Origin: Tillus elongatus
Lineage: Eukaryota; Arthropoda; Insecta; Coleoptera; Cleridae
Assembly: GCA_964006375.1 (NCBI GenBank)
Contig: OZ023267.1
Coordinates: 24,052,739-24,116,738 of the forward strand
DNA length: 64,000 nt
Reading direction: 5' to 3'
Part shown: one piece after another, positions 46,597 to 58,249 of the stretch
Layout of the letters: every line of letters begins with the position of its first letter
Position numbering within the stretch: the stretch's first letter is position 1
Position numbers and translations under genes: made by a program
Notes under the pieces: model-generated
Seen by the model: only the letters and a program-made list of their open reading frames with translations
Told to the model about the DNA's origin: nothing
The model's database searches: none

Positions 46597-47386
46597 AGAA
46601 ATGTCACTAAGAACCTCGGTGGTTCAGGGGTAAGAACGTGTGCCTCTGAACCGAAGGGTACTGGGTTCGATCCCAGGGTACTCCTTTCACTTTTTTAATA
46701 CAAACTGTGACATTAACATCAACCGAGGTTCTGACATTGTATTTGAGCAAGTTGAATGTCTGCACGTTCCGCCCTTCGGAGGGGGCGTAAAGCCGTCGAT
46801 CCCGTGTCCATGCGATGTTGGGCACGTTAAAGACCCAAATTTCCCGGACAGTGCGCTTAATGAATCACTTGAGTAAAGTCAATGAAGCAATTTTCCTTAC
46901 GAATTGCAAACAAGAATTGACAAGAAAAGACAAATGTCACAGGCATATGTACAATCAAGTAACCATGTACGTCTCATTCATTTCAATATCCGATGCAGAG
47001 AATTTGTTGTCTGAAAAGTCTTATAGAACCTCAGTGGTTCAGGGGTAAGAACGTGTGCCTCTGAACCGAAGGGTAGTGGGTTCGATCCCAGGTTACTCCT
47101 TTCACTTTTTCAGTACAAACTGTTACATTAACATCAACCGAGTTTCTGGGATTGCATTTGAGCAAGTTGGATGTCTGCACGTTCCGCCCTTCGGGGGAGG
47201 GGGGGGGGGGGTTTAAAGCCGTCGGTCCCGTGTCATGCGATGTTGGGCACGTTAAATATCCCTACCCTCCTTACAGAAAGGCAGGGATAGTGAAGTGAAA
47301 CTGCTCCCTGGCGTCGGTGATTGGCCATAGTCGCGGAAATAGGCCGACGTTAAAGAAATAAAAACACACAAAGAGAAATGTCACTA
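46597..47386 (+). mobile_element. composite SINE-spacer-SINE unit with 13-bp target duplication
   Basis: SINE family 1 head and body at 46610-46838, an unrelated 188-bp segment (46839-47026), then a full SINE family 1 copy at 47027-47365. AGAAATGTCACTA occurs at 46597-46609, exactly before the first SINE, and at 47374-47386, just after the second SINE's A-rich tail. The pair therefore behaves as one retroposed unit. Confidence 0.75.
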
Positions 47387-47399
47387 CCTTAAAAAAAGA

Positions 47400-47714
47400 G
47401 GTAACAGTACACGATGCTCCCACGTGGTCACCCATCCAAGAAAAGACCGTGCCCGAAGTTGCTTAACTTCCGAGATCGAAAGACAATTGCCCAGTTTCAC
47501 AAAGCTTGTTTAAATATTTAACGGCCGGTTAGTTAATCAATTCATAATACAACCAATCACAGCTTCAAAATATTTGGTTGCCATGGCAAAAACCAGAATC
47601 ATAGTCTGTGATTGGTCGTCTGAAGCCTTGATTAATTAATCGTCCGTTAAATATTTAACGGAGCTTTGTGAAACTGGGCAATAGAGCTTTTCAACGGGGT
47701 AACGCCGCTCGCTT
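47400..47714 (-). pseudogene. 5S rRNA-like gene split by a MITE
   Basis: On the minus strand 47714-47682 (GCGGCGTTACCCCGTTGAAA, AGCTCTA) continues, after a 195-bp MITE, at 47486-47400 with AGTTAAGCAACTTCGGGC, TTGGATGGGTGACC and GGGAGCATCGTG. Box A (AGTTAAGCAAC) and box C (GGATGGGTGACC) of the internal 5S promoter are conserved. The two parts add up to about 118-120 nt, the normal 5S length, and the 3' end is followed by CTTTTTTT, a Pol III terminator. Several positions differ from typical metazoan 5S (for example CGGTCTTTTCTTGG), so it may be a variant or a pseudogene even apart from the insertion. Confidence 0.8.
47487..47681. mobile_element. palindromic MITE inside the 5S-like sequence
   Basis: Ends TTGCCCAGTTTCACAAAGCT and its exact inverted partner AGCTTTGTGAAACTGGGCAA, internal TTAACGGCCGGTTAGTTAAT and GATTAATTAATCG. 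Same family as 12701-12894. No convincing target duplication could be read. Confidence 0.85.
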
Positions 47715-48414
47715 GACATGTTAATTTATCCCAGGTTTATATACTCATTATTAATTTTTAAGGTTCCATTTTAAATCAAGAATTAAATTATTTTCAAATT
47801 TTGCTATATTTACACCATCTTTAACAGTCCTGAGTGCATACGTACTGTTCCTATGTCAAAGAATTAATTTAATAACATAGCTTATTTTATCCGGTAGGGT
47901 CTTGGACAACTAATATGATCAAACAAGTTTGTTGTTTTCGGCAATGATTTAGCTAGTTCAACAAGCTTTTCATATAAACTAAAATTATTAATCGAAAAAC
48001 AACATATTCTCTCATTAACCTAAGATAAAAACAATTAAATGTCAACTTTTTAATTTCATGTCGTCTGTCATTTTCCATAACTGCGACCGAGATTTCACGA
48101 TTGTTTGTTCGGGTAGTACGTTTATGCCTGGTATATATTTAGTTTGATTACCGTTGATGTATGGTTAATACCTGTTATATGAATTAATCTACGCATGGCA
48201 GTTAACTACTCTGTCTGTCAGGCATTGGACTTTAACCACTGAGTTGTCTCAACGCATGTCTTTGGCATTTTATTTTTAATTTGGAAAAAAACTCTAAATA
48301 TTGTGCACCAAATTACTTAAAATTCACAACATAGGTTTATTTGCACCAATTCCAGGCACATGTAAAATCTCATTCCAGTTACTCTGATACTTACAAAAAT
48401 ATATCGTTTTAAAA
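47715..48414. other. No recognised feature
   Basis: AT-rich spacer with no detected signal. Confidence 0.5.
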
Positions 48415-48571
48415 AAGTTTTCCCCGATTTTCCACCGGAAAAACTTGAGCATAAAGGCTGATTAACGAACTCGACCTCGGCTTTTGCCCAAACAAGGTTT
48501 TTGCCAAGTTTGATTGAAATCAATTTAGTATTTTTTGATTTATCGCTCGGATACATACATACATACATACC

Positions 48572-48664
<93 letters not shown>

Positions 48665-49415
48665 GTGTTTAAAAAAGGTGGGGCAATATTTAAGGGGTTG
48701 ATTTCCCAGGTCATTTTATAAAAAAAAGTTCCCATAAACATAGGTGCTAAAGTGCATTGTTTCCAAGATACAAGGTGTTAAATGTTTTTGTAAAATAACG
48801 ATTTTTTTTTAATAATTCAAATATCTCCTCACCGATTGTTTTGAAATTTGGCAGCGTTGTTTGTATTATTAATGGGCTGATTTGGCACTAATTAGATACA
48901 GATTGTTAAGTCCATTGGCATTGGGGGGGGGGGGGGGGGTCGCCACCCCAACAAAATTTAGTGACTTAAAAATATACGCCACTGACTGCAATATGATTTG
49001 TATATTATTTTGAGATAAAGAAGCTGAAACTACAAGTTTTTTGTCTCTTGAAATGGCTCCGTATCTTGAATCGTTTACACGATAAAAAATAAAAACCTTA
49101 TGGCATGTCCATTTTCATACAGAAAATCACACGAACAATAATTTTTATTGAGGTGTCCCCAAATGCCAATGGACTTAACAATATTTATTTAATTAGAGTC
49201 AAATCAGCCCATTATTACTACAAACAACGCTGCCAAATTTCAAAACAATCGGTGAGGAGATATTTGAATTATTTTTAAAAAATCGTTATTTTACAAAAAA
49301 ATTAACACCTTGTATCTTGGAAGCAATGCATTTTAGCACCTATGTTTATGGTAACTTTCTTTCATAAAATGACCTGGGAAATCATTCCCTTAAATATTGC
49401 CCCGTCTTTTTTAAA

Positions 49416-49494
<79 letters not shown>

Positions 49495-49618
49495 TTTTAA
49501 CGGACCTTGGTTTTGGCTTCTAGGGACCGACATTCGCGCTCATCTGAAGAAATTTTTTCAAAAGCTTTTCATCGTGAACTCTCTGTTAGCGAATTTTTCT
49601 TAATGAAAATTCGCTAAT
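48415..49618 (+). mobile_element. HINE-like element, 5'-truncated, split at its (TA)n by a MITE
   Basis: CCGGAAAAACTTGAGCATAA, GATTAACGAACTCG and TTTGATTTATCGCTCGGATA lead to (CATA)n and (TA)n (48582-48660). A 758-bp MITE follows. (TA)n resumes (49420-49490), then GGACCTTGGTTTTGGCTTCT and a terminal palindrome of the AGCGAATTTTT variant ending GAAAATTCGCTAAT. Confidence 0.65.
48662..49419. mobile_element. Tc1/mariner-type MITE with long TIRs
   Basis: Outer ends CAGGTGTTTAAAAAAGGTGG and the inverted GTCTTTTTTAAACACT. The inverted similarity continues for about 280 bp (CCAAGATACAAGGTGTTAA; CTCACCGATTGTTTTGAAAT; GCCAATGGACTTAACAAT). Flanked by TA repeats on both sides. A G16 run lies near 48925. 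No transposase frame. Confidence 0.85.
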
Positions 49619-49622
49619 ATTA

Positions 49623-49692
<70 letters not shown>
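49618..49692. repeat. (ATT)n microsatellite, LINE-tail context
   Basis: About 24 ATT units, followed by CCGATATACATTTCAG and about 300 bp with no frame. On the minus strand this could be a LINE 3' UTR with an (AAT)n tail. Confidence 0.8.
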
Positions 49693-50359
49693 ATTATTAT
49701 TCCGATATACATTTCAGAAAAAATTAAAGCTAGAGAGATTACATATTTTAAAGCTGTGCATGTTTACATGTAGCCTGGACCAACTAGGGCCTGGTTTAGC
49801 TCAAAAATTAGCATAAGGACCGGCTGAACCAGGCGCAGCTTCATACAATCTAGTCTTAAACGCATTGTAATAATAGTATGTTAATTCGGAACTTGAAAAG
49901 TTGATCCTAAAAATCTGGTTTGACATGCATACTGTTGTTGAACGACTCGATTTCGAAAAAAAGCTGGATTTACTAGCTCTTAACTCGTTCTTGTGTCAGA
50001 TTATGGACCGAATAACTTCTGATATAATGCAGCCTGTTTGGTAAATATTCTAATATGTTGTTTGATCTAGCGCCTAAAATAAACTGTTCACTAACCAGCA
50101 TACGAGAATTGTGGTACATTCAGCGTTGCCGAATGGTGGATATTTAGAACCAAACCAAGTCATTAAAAAAACTGTTAGTCATTAAAAAAATTGTTAACTA
50201 GTAAAGTAACTTTTTGTGATAAGGGCCTGCGATCTGGGAATTAATAGGTCAAGAATGGGGTACAGTAATTGTTTTTAAAATAATCACAAATTGGTTAATT
50301 TTTCTTCTACAAAATAATTACTGGTGGAATTACATTAGTAAGAACATAGCATTTAAAAA
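49693..50359. other. Unassigned, possibly LINE 3' UTR in part
   Basis: GGACCAACTAGGGCCTGGTT and GGACCGGCTGAACCAGGCGC are short GC-rich islands. No frame. Confidence 0.3.
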
Positions 50360-50668
50360 ATTCCAACCGCAGCAAATGCATGATGGAAGCGAATTTTCAT
50401 AAGAATAGGTTTCCAAAAAAATGTTAGTAAATAATTAAATATCTAGACGCAATATGTGTTATAGTAGCGAATTTATATACAAATCTTTTTAATGTCCAAT
50501 ATGTCTTTTTAAATTAAAAACATCAAATTTTGGTCGATAATATAACCCTCATAGTAGAAACCATGTATCGTATTTCATTAAATAGCTTTAGTGTTTGATA
50601 AGCTATACAAACTTAAAATTTTCCAGAAAACACTAGTCCGACTTTCTTGGCTAACGAACCATGCAAGC
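50360..50668 (+). mobile_element. decayed L-type element
   Basis: CCGCAGCAAATGCATGATGG (decayed hairpin), a second one at 50452, GGTCGATAATATAACCCTCA and TTCTTGGCTAACGAACCATG. Ends where LINE sequence begins; possible continuation at 52245-52330. Confidence 0.5.
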
Positions 50669-52237
50669 AAAATGTACGAAAGATGCTCTCTTCTCTTAAT
50701 ACCAAGAAAGCCTCTGGCCTTGACGAGATCCCAGCAATTGTTCTCAAAAAATGCGCGCCAGAACTTACTCTTGTCATGATTCGTCTGTTTCAGACATCTT
50801 ACAATAGAGGCATATTCCCTAGTAACTGGAAAACTGCTCGAGTGCAACCCGTCCCCAAGAAAGGATCCAAAGCGCTTCCTAGCAACTACAGGCCTATTTG
50901 TCTCCTTTCAGTCGTCTCTAAAGTGATGGAAAAGTAAATAAACACCGAATTACTAAAATTCCTTGAAAAACGTGTGTAGTCCACGACAGGCGGTATGGAT
51001 TCCGTCAGCGCAGATCAACTGCCGACCTCCTTTCCTTTGTCACTAATTCTTGGAACAAGCCTATGAAACTACACAGTGAATCCCAGATTGCCGCTCTAGA
51101 CATATCCAAAGCATTCGACCAGGTCTGGCACCCAGCGCTGCTTAATAAATTTCCGGCCTATGGCCTACCACCAAAACTACCTGGACAGCAAATTTCTTCT
51201 CCAACCGGAGCATTTCTATTGTCATGGATTGCCATTCCTCTAAACTGAATCCAATTAATGCAGGAGTCCCTCAAGGTTCAGCTTTAGCCCCTACTTTGTT
51301 TCTTCTCCACATCAATGACCTCCTCTCTAGCACATCCAACCCAGTTCACAGTTATGCGGATGACAGCACCCTCCACCCAAATATACAATATTCTAAGCCT
51401 GCCTTTTTAGTCCAATTAGGTGAGGATCGCAGACTTATGGAGGGTTCTGTCTCTGTGGATCTCCAAAAAATATTGGACTGGGGAAGTAGAAATCTTGTAC
51501 AATTCAACTCCACCAAATATCAGTCTTGCTTTCTATCTCATAAGAGATAGACCAGCCCTAGACTCATCACAATGAACAACCAAGTTATTCAAAGTAATAA
51601 ATCCTTTTCACTTGTTGGCATTTCTGTGGATCGAAATCTCCAACATATCACATTATTTTCGTTAGGTTTTCTCGTCTGGGCTCGTAAATACTTTTCACCA
51701 GCTAATCTTTATACCTTATAAGTTTCACAAATAAGGCCAAACCTCGAATACTGCTCCCACATCTGGGGTGCCGCTGCCGCTTCTACACTTGCTATCCTGG
51801 ACTCCATTCAGAAAGAGCTCTACGTCTCATCGGTGGCCCTACTCTCAGCTAAAAGCTGCCATCCCTTGCCCACCGACGTGCCGTTGGTGACCTATCTCTT
51901 TTTTATAGATATCTGCACGGGCACTGCTCAGAGGAGCGTTCTTCCATAGTTCCTCTACCTGCTGCCCCCAACAGATCTACCAGGGGAACAGAGTGAATGC
52001 ACCATTTTACTGTCCAGGTCACCAGACATAGAACATCTTGTTATGCCCGCTCTTTTGTCCCAAAGACCTCCAAGTTCTGGAATTCCTTGCCGGCACATGT
52101 TTTTCCTTCTCCTCCGAACCTCCAAACCTTCAAGTCCAGAATTAACAAGTTGCCTCTTTCCTCCTTGTCGACACCCACGGTACGATAGTCTTTAGGCTGT
52201 AAGCCCTTGTGGTGTGTTGTTGAAATATAAAAAAAAA
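50669..52237 (+). pseudogene. LINE family 1, RT domain and 3' end (copy c)
   Basis: Reads KMLSSLNTKKASGLDEIPAI and VLKKCAPELTLVM through NYRPICLLSVVSKVMEK, stopped at 50937. After shifts, FRQRRSTADLLSFVTNSW and motif A ALDISKAFDQVWHPALLNKF (51063 on). A deletion before the GQQISSPTGA stretch shifts the frame, and the frame 51224-51550 carries motif B GVPQGS and YADD. A short internal deletion follows near 51640-51660, and the C-terminal frame 51997-52188 ends LSTPTVR. The 3' UTR GGCTGTAAGCCCTTGTGGTG ends in an A-rich tail near 52237. All three RT motif blocks survive but at least five lesions separate them. Confidence 0.85.
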
Positions 52238-52329
52238 TTAATGAAAACTACACCTATCACCATAATATAGTTATTTAGAAAAAGCTTTTTGACAAAAATT
52301 CCAAAAAAATCGTCGTGGTTTGTAAACAA

Positions 52330-53270
52330 CTTCTTTCACGAAAATTCGCTATTATTTAGTAACTTATTGTTTGAAAACAAAAATGTTCCGAAAATAAACT
52401 TAAAATGTTGCTTTCCAAGCCAACAAACCTTAGGTTAATAGCAAATTGAGTTATTGAAATTTGGAGCATTTCATGAAAATTTGATACCAAAACGCATTTA
52501 CTGCGTCTCGATTTTTTTTTCTCACACACATATTTCGATAAAATTCAATAATAAGGGTGTTCGAAAAAAAATTGTCGGGATCACCAACGACTTATGGGCC
52601 ATCTGTGATTGTCAAAATAATTTTATAAGATGCAGCTCAAGACACCCTATTTTCTATTAACTTATACAATTTTTTCTCGTCTCTTGTATAATAATAATTA
52701 TATTAAGCTTTACCGTATAAATGCGTCACCCTGTATATATGTAAACAGATAAAAACTGATTGTAAACCCGGATATGGATTCTAGAGGGCCTAGTTTGCGC
52801 TCATTTGAAGTAATCTTTTTAAAATTCTAAAGTCGCAGTCTCCTCATTGATAAATTTTTTGTACGAAATCTAGCTAAAAATTATAGACCGTTAAACCATA
52901 AACTTAACTTAAACGACCGCCAAAGCATCAGAGAAAAAAAACTAACCTGTTGCATATTAGCCCTTTTTGTAAAATTTCGTTCCTTTTTAGCTGTTTACAA
53001 AACATCACAAGCACTGTTTAGTCCAACCACCAACACTAATAAAGTCGTAAAGAATAATTTGCACTTGTATATTAAAATTCCCAAACAACACAAATAATAT
53101 GTAAAATGGAATTGAAAACAGATAAACGATCTGATAATGCACGTCAACTAATAAAACTGTTAGAGCGTGTAACTGACCTGCGCAATGATATCAAATGTTC
53201 CGTTGCCAGGGTAACAACGACTAAGACATACTAAATCTAATATTTAAACCAGTTTTTATCATTGTCATTG
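52330..53270 (+). repeat. segmental duplication copy 2 (empty site)
   Basis: Paralogue of 43340-45250 without the type M element: GGAATTGAAAACAGATAAAC at 53108-53127 stands where copy 1 has the 990-bp insertion. It begins with the TA-less L variant (52370-52940). Confidence 0.85.
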
Positions 53271-53271
53271 T

Positions 53272-53805
<534 letters not shown>

Positions 53806-54114
53806 CCCAATGAGAGAAGTAATCTGACTTTTACAGCATGCCTTCAGTGAAAAAATTATGAGAAAAAACTATTATCAAATTTTTCAAAGGGCTCTCCTGT
53901 AAAATTCAATTTTTGGACTTAATACAGTCTGGCACCAGGGTACAGTTATAGGTATATTATACCCACTTTATTGAATTAAAATTTACAGCGTACTGTACAA
54001 TACGTGGTAACTTCAAGACTTGAATCACATATTGCATAATTTAGACTAATATTGTTCCTAAACGTCAATATGTTTGGGGATGACATCATTAGGAAAGTTG
54101 CATAATGATTTTTC
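53806..54114. other. No recognised feature
   Basis: Short spacer. Confidence 0.4.
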
Positions 54115-54965
54115 TTTCCAAACAAATCTGATTCTTGTCCCGACGCGTTTCGACCTAGTAATCGGTCATCCTCAGGAGAATCTAGAATTTACAAAAGGCT
54201 TGTCATAAAACCAAGTTTTCCCGGTAGGATTTCCTGCGATGGCACAACACTAACATAAAATATATAAAGGAAGTACAAGTCACTGACCTAAACATTAAGT
54301 CAAAAGTTAAAAATCTGTCTAACTAGACAACTCAGAAATTGAGAAGAATGTCCATGGAACATGTTTAAACAACAAGAACAAATGAAATTCTGTATAGTTT
54401 TTTAGTCCTGTTTAACATTGGACAAGTAAGTAGGCATGCCATTTTGGCGTTTTCAATTTCATAAAAAATAAAAATCTATTTCCAATTTCACTTTCATTCA
54501 GATAATACGCTATAACATTCTCTGAAAGTTTCTTCCCAGCTGTATGGTCTGCTAAGTGTTTGTACTGTGTGCTGTTGCTTCAGCTTAATTTAAGAGCCTT
54601 TAATAGGGTAGCTTTTTAAAGTTCTTTAAAGACTTATTTTGAACTTTTAAATCTCGAAACAAATTAACGGTTTGGTTGCGTTTCAATTTGACCTGTATCT
54701 ACTATTATTGCATGTTGTAGTCTGTATCTGCTAACTTGTAATTTTTGAGTTGTGTAGTTAGACAGCTTTTTAACTTTTGACTTAATGTTGAGGTCAGTGA
54801 CTTGTACCTCCTTTGTATTTTATATTAGTGTTGTGTCCTCGCTGAAAATCCTACCGGAAAACTTGGTTTTATGACAAGCTATTTGTAAATTCTAGATTCC
54901 CCTGAGGATGACCGATTACTGGGTGAAACGCGTCGTGACAAGAATAAAATTTGTTTGCAAAGAAA
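54115..54965. mobile_element. PLE remnant with inverted pseudo-LTRs
   Basis: Arms 54115-54365 and 54735-54965 are inverted copies carrying CCTGAGGATGACCGATTACT...GAAACGCGTCG, CTAGTTAGACAG and GTCAGTGACTTGTAC. The gaccgatt...gaaacg(c)gtc motif is typical of Penelope-like terminal sequences. The 370 bp between contain no readable RT or GIY-YIG. Confidence 0.65.
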
Positions 54966-54984
54966 ATTAATATTTCTAATAATA

Positions 54985-55238
54985 TAGACTAGGCTTCGCC
55001 AAAGCAATTTCCTTCCAAATTTGACAGATTTTAATTTTCCGAGTGAAATAAATAAATGAGTTTTCTTTTATATTTCATAGATTAATTGCACACTGGTTTA
55101 AAAATATTTCTAAACATCCCACAAGGATATTTTAAGAAATTTTACGTATATTCATGAAAATTCGCTAGAAATGAAAGAGAGGTTGTTAAAATTCCAAGGT
55201 TGTTAATTATTTGTGGGTCAAAACGATATTAAAAAATC
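54985..55238 (+). repeat. tandem repeat unit of about 319 bp, unit 1 (left of L element)
   Basis: TTTTCTTTTATATTTCATAG, CCCACAAGGATATTTTAA and TTCCAAGGTTGTTAATTATT. The same order recurs at 56909-57090 and partly at 57150-57330. Spacing between units 2 and 3 is about 319 bp. Confidence 0.75.
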
Positions 55239-56778
55239 TCTGGACGCAGCAAGTGCGTTATGGTAGCGAATTTTCGTTAAAATATTTTTAACAGTAAATG
55301 TATTTCTTTGATGAAAGCAGGCATCAAACTTGGTTGCCTATATAGTAGACACAATGTACCATATTTCATCGAAATAAATTTATTGTTTGAAAATATATAA
55401 ACATTTTTCAAAAGTCTGGATGCAGCAAGTGTGTTATGGAAATGAATTTCCATAAAAATGTTTTTAATAGCAAATGCGAGCAGGCATCAATCTCTGGTAT
55501 AGCCTATGCAGTAGAAACAATGTACTATATTTTATCAAAATTACTTATGATTTGAAAATATACAAAAATTTTCCGAAAATTAACTTAAATGTTGGTTTTC
55601 TAACCAACAAAGCTTACGTTAATAGCAAATTGAGTTATTGAAATTTGAAGGATTTAATGAAAATTCGGTAAATTTGCAGATTAGCTCCCGAACGCTTTGC
55701 AACAAATTGTTTTAAGAAACATTACTAGGACCCCACCTGGATGCACAAACCACAAGAAAAATTTATTGCTTACACCCCCCAAGGAAGTTACGGGACTGGG
55801 AGTGAATAGGGGTGCTGTGTGGGGTAGGCAGGGTTTAAGGGGGATATGGCTTCAAGATGTGAAAAAGACAGCTTTCAAGCCCGCTTTATTCGAATTTTCT
55901 GCTCATATTTCCTTTTTACTACCTACCCCGCTCAGCACCCCTACTCATTCCTGGTCCCGTAACTTCCTTGGGGGGTGTGAACAAGAAATTTTTCTTGGGG
56001 TTTGTGGATCCAGGGGGATCCTAGGCAGGTTTCTGAAAACAGTGTTTTGAAAAGGGTTCGGGAGCTAAACTGCAAATTTACCGAAAATTCGCTACCAAAA
56101 CGCACTTACTGCGTCCAGATTTTTTCTTTTAAACGCATCATATTTCGATAAAAAATGCAAAAATGCATTAACAAATTTGTTCTACGAAAATTTGCTTAAA
56201 AAAATTATAGACCGTTAAACCAAAAACTTCACTAAACCTAGAAATAAATATCCAAAAAAGCATCAACTTAACTAAACCGACAGCCAAAGCAACAGAGAAA
56301 GGGTCTACTTGAAATGAATATTCTGTAAATATTTTAGTAAAATGAAGTGCAATGACGGTTGAATCTGAAACTTAAGGGTTCGTAGAACACTGTTCTTGCA
56401 ACATTTTCTTTTCACAATCGGTATTTGTTTCACATTCTTTGCCTAAACATAACCAATTTTGACGTTTAAAATTGCGAGTTTGACGTTTTGAGGAAAACTC
56501 CAAAATTTGTCTCTTTAACTGCCCATAACTTCTTTTTCTTTAAAGCTAGAGAATTTTGGTACAGAGTTGAGTCTTTATAATACAAACACGCTTATCAAAT
56601 TTGGTTGCCCTTACTTTATTATTTCCGGAGATATGATTTTTTTTAGAAGGAAAACAAAAATTTTCTGGGAAAACCTGGTCCGATTTTCCTGGCTAACGAA
56701 CTTATCCAAGCCATTTCCAAAAGGAAGGTACTCACCAAATTTGATCAAGATTGGTTCATTATTTTTTGAGTTATCGGT

Positions 56779-56869
<91 letters not shown>

Positions 56870-56908
56870 ACAGATCTCCTCATTAGCGAATTTTAAAAAA
56901 AATTCGCT
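55239..56908 (+). mobile_element. HINE-like element, type L, complete with nested hAT-like MITE
   Basis: Two successive hairpin modules (55245 and about 55411), inverted hairpin ACGCACTTACTGCGTCC at 56100-56116 interrupted just before by a hAT-like MITE, L core, (TA)n 56784-56863, then a shortened 3' end: CAGATCTCCTCATTAGCG and terminal palindrome to 56908, without the GACCCCGG block. Flanked on both sides by copies of the 319-bp tandem unit. Confidence 0.8.
55659..56090 (+). mobile_element. hAT-like MITE D2 with 8-bp target duplication
   Basis: Element 55667-56082 (416 bp). Ends GGTAAATTTGCAGATTAGCT and AGCTAAACTGCAAATTTACC, target duplication GAAAATTC at 55659-55666 and 56083-56090. It shares the internal foldback (CCACAAGAAAAATTTATTGC ... 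CAAGAAATTTTTCTTG) and the TAGGCAGGGTTTA stretch with D1. It is an internally shorter relative of the same family. Confidence 0.9.
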
Positions 56909-57330
56909 AAAATGACTTTTCTTTTATATTTCATAGATTGATTGTACACTTGTTTAAAAATATTTATAAACTTCCCACAAGGATATTTTAAAAAAATTAC
57001 GTAGGTATATTCATGAAAATTCGTTAGAAATGAAAGAGGCTGTTAAAATTCCAAGGTTGTTAATTATTTGTGGGTGAAAACGAAATTAAAAAGTAACAGT
57101 TGCAAGTTTCTTCTCCAATAACTTATTCCGGGCACATCGATCGACTGACAATGGAAAATTATTTACATATTTGACGCTGCAGCGAACCAAATTTGTAAAA
57201 TTTTCAGTCGGAAATAAATTAAATATGTATGGTTTCTTTTATATTTGATAGATTGAGTGCATACTAGTTTTTAAATAATTCTAAACCTCCCACAAGAATA
57301 TTTTGACGTAAAAAATAGGTAGATGTCATG
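56909..57330 (+). repeat. tandem units 2 and 3 of the 319-bp repeat
   Basis: Unit 2 landmarks at 56912-57090 and unit 3 from about 57150 (CGAACCAAATTTGTAAAATT, TTTCTTTTATATTTGATAG, CCTCCCACAAGAATATTTTG). Confidence 0.7.
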
Positions 57331-57399
57331 ATTCCTAACATCTTGATGGATAAAACATTTTTGATGATCTTTGTTCTGCTGTTCTGTGTTCTGTATTCC

Positions 57400-57912
57400 G
57401 CACGTAAAAACTCATTCCGAAGGGGTAGCGGTAGAACTTGATGCCAACCAACCCTCTACTTATAAGCTCGGCCGACAATACGGCCAACGAGGGAGCCACC
57501 AGTCAGAAAGCTCACTTGTGGAGGGGTGGCAACTCTTCTCGTACTGACATTCATGCCCCTCGTCTCGCAACGTTTCGTTCAGTTCTGTTCAGTTCTTATT
57601 TTATTTAACATCTGTCCGTCAGAGCGACTCCAGGACGTCCTCTGTTAATATCAAGGCAGGAGGCAGACGTCGCGTTTCGTTTTTATATTGGTATTAATAA
57701 TAAAAGCTCCTCAGTATTAACTTCAGTGCCATACCAGATAGTATGGTATCAACTGGTCTTCTAGTTGTATCGTGTTCATAAGTGTGCATTCAAATGTTTA
57801 TCGTACACCGACGTGACCATCTGTTCTTGTGTGATAATAATAATAATTGTGGTGTTGTGATAACGACCCTGGTGATAATAGATGAATTTGTTAGATGCCG
57901 GTCATTTTCTAT
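57400..57912 (+). promoter_or_regulatory. possible promoter, 5' UTR and first coding exon
   Basis: A locally GC-richer stretch with GTTCAGTTCTGTTCAGTTC near 57580, which contains the arthropod initiator TCAGTT twice, and CCGTCAGAGCGACTCCAGGA downstream. An ATG at 57882 opens MNLLDAGHFL, and a consensus donor T/GTAAGTAG lies at 57912/57913. Reading past the donor gives a stop within three codons, as expected for an intron. No acceptor or second exon is recognised. An LTR promoter is an alternative (a TGTCATGATTCC start at about 57323), though no partner LTR is in view. Confidence 0.35.
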
Positions 57913-58249
57913 GTAAGTAGTTATCTGTCTTTATGTATCTCTTCGTATGTATGTATGTATATATAGCTATATGTATGTAAAAGTTCGTTACTAGTTTAGC
58001 GGGAATTCATTAAAGGAAACAGGTACCTTGAACGGGTCACTTACCTCGCGAGCCTTTGTGTTCTTTGTTGTCTCTAAAACACCGGCGCAGATTCCTATTG
58101 TTCGTTTAGACGTGATCATGTTTAAATAATAAACCTGATAGGTCGTTCAACGTTGAGTAACTATCAAATTGTTATAGTTAATTGACTGGTACTTATTTAT
58201 CGCTAAATAAATAATTAATGTCTAAATATTTAAAAGTTGACCACGTACT
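57913..58249. other. Spacer, putative intron start
   Basis: Includes (GTAT)n-like tract at about 57947-57979. No frame. Confidence 0.3.
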
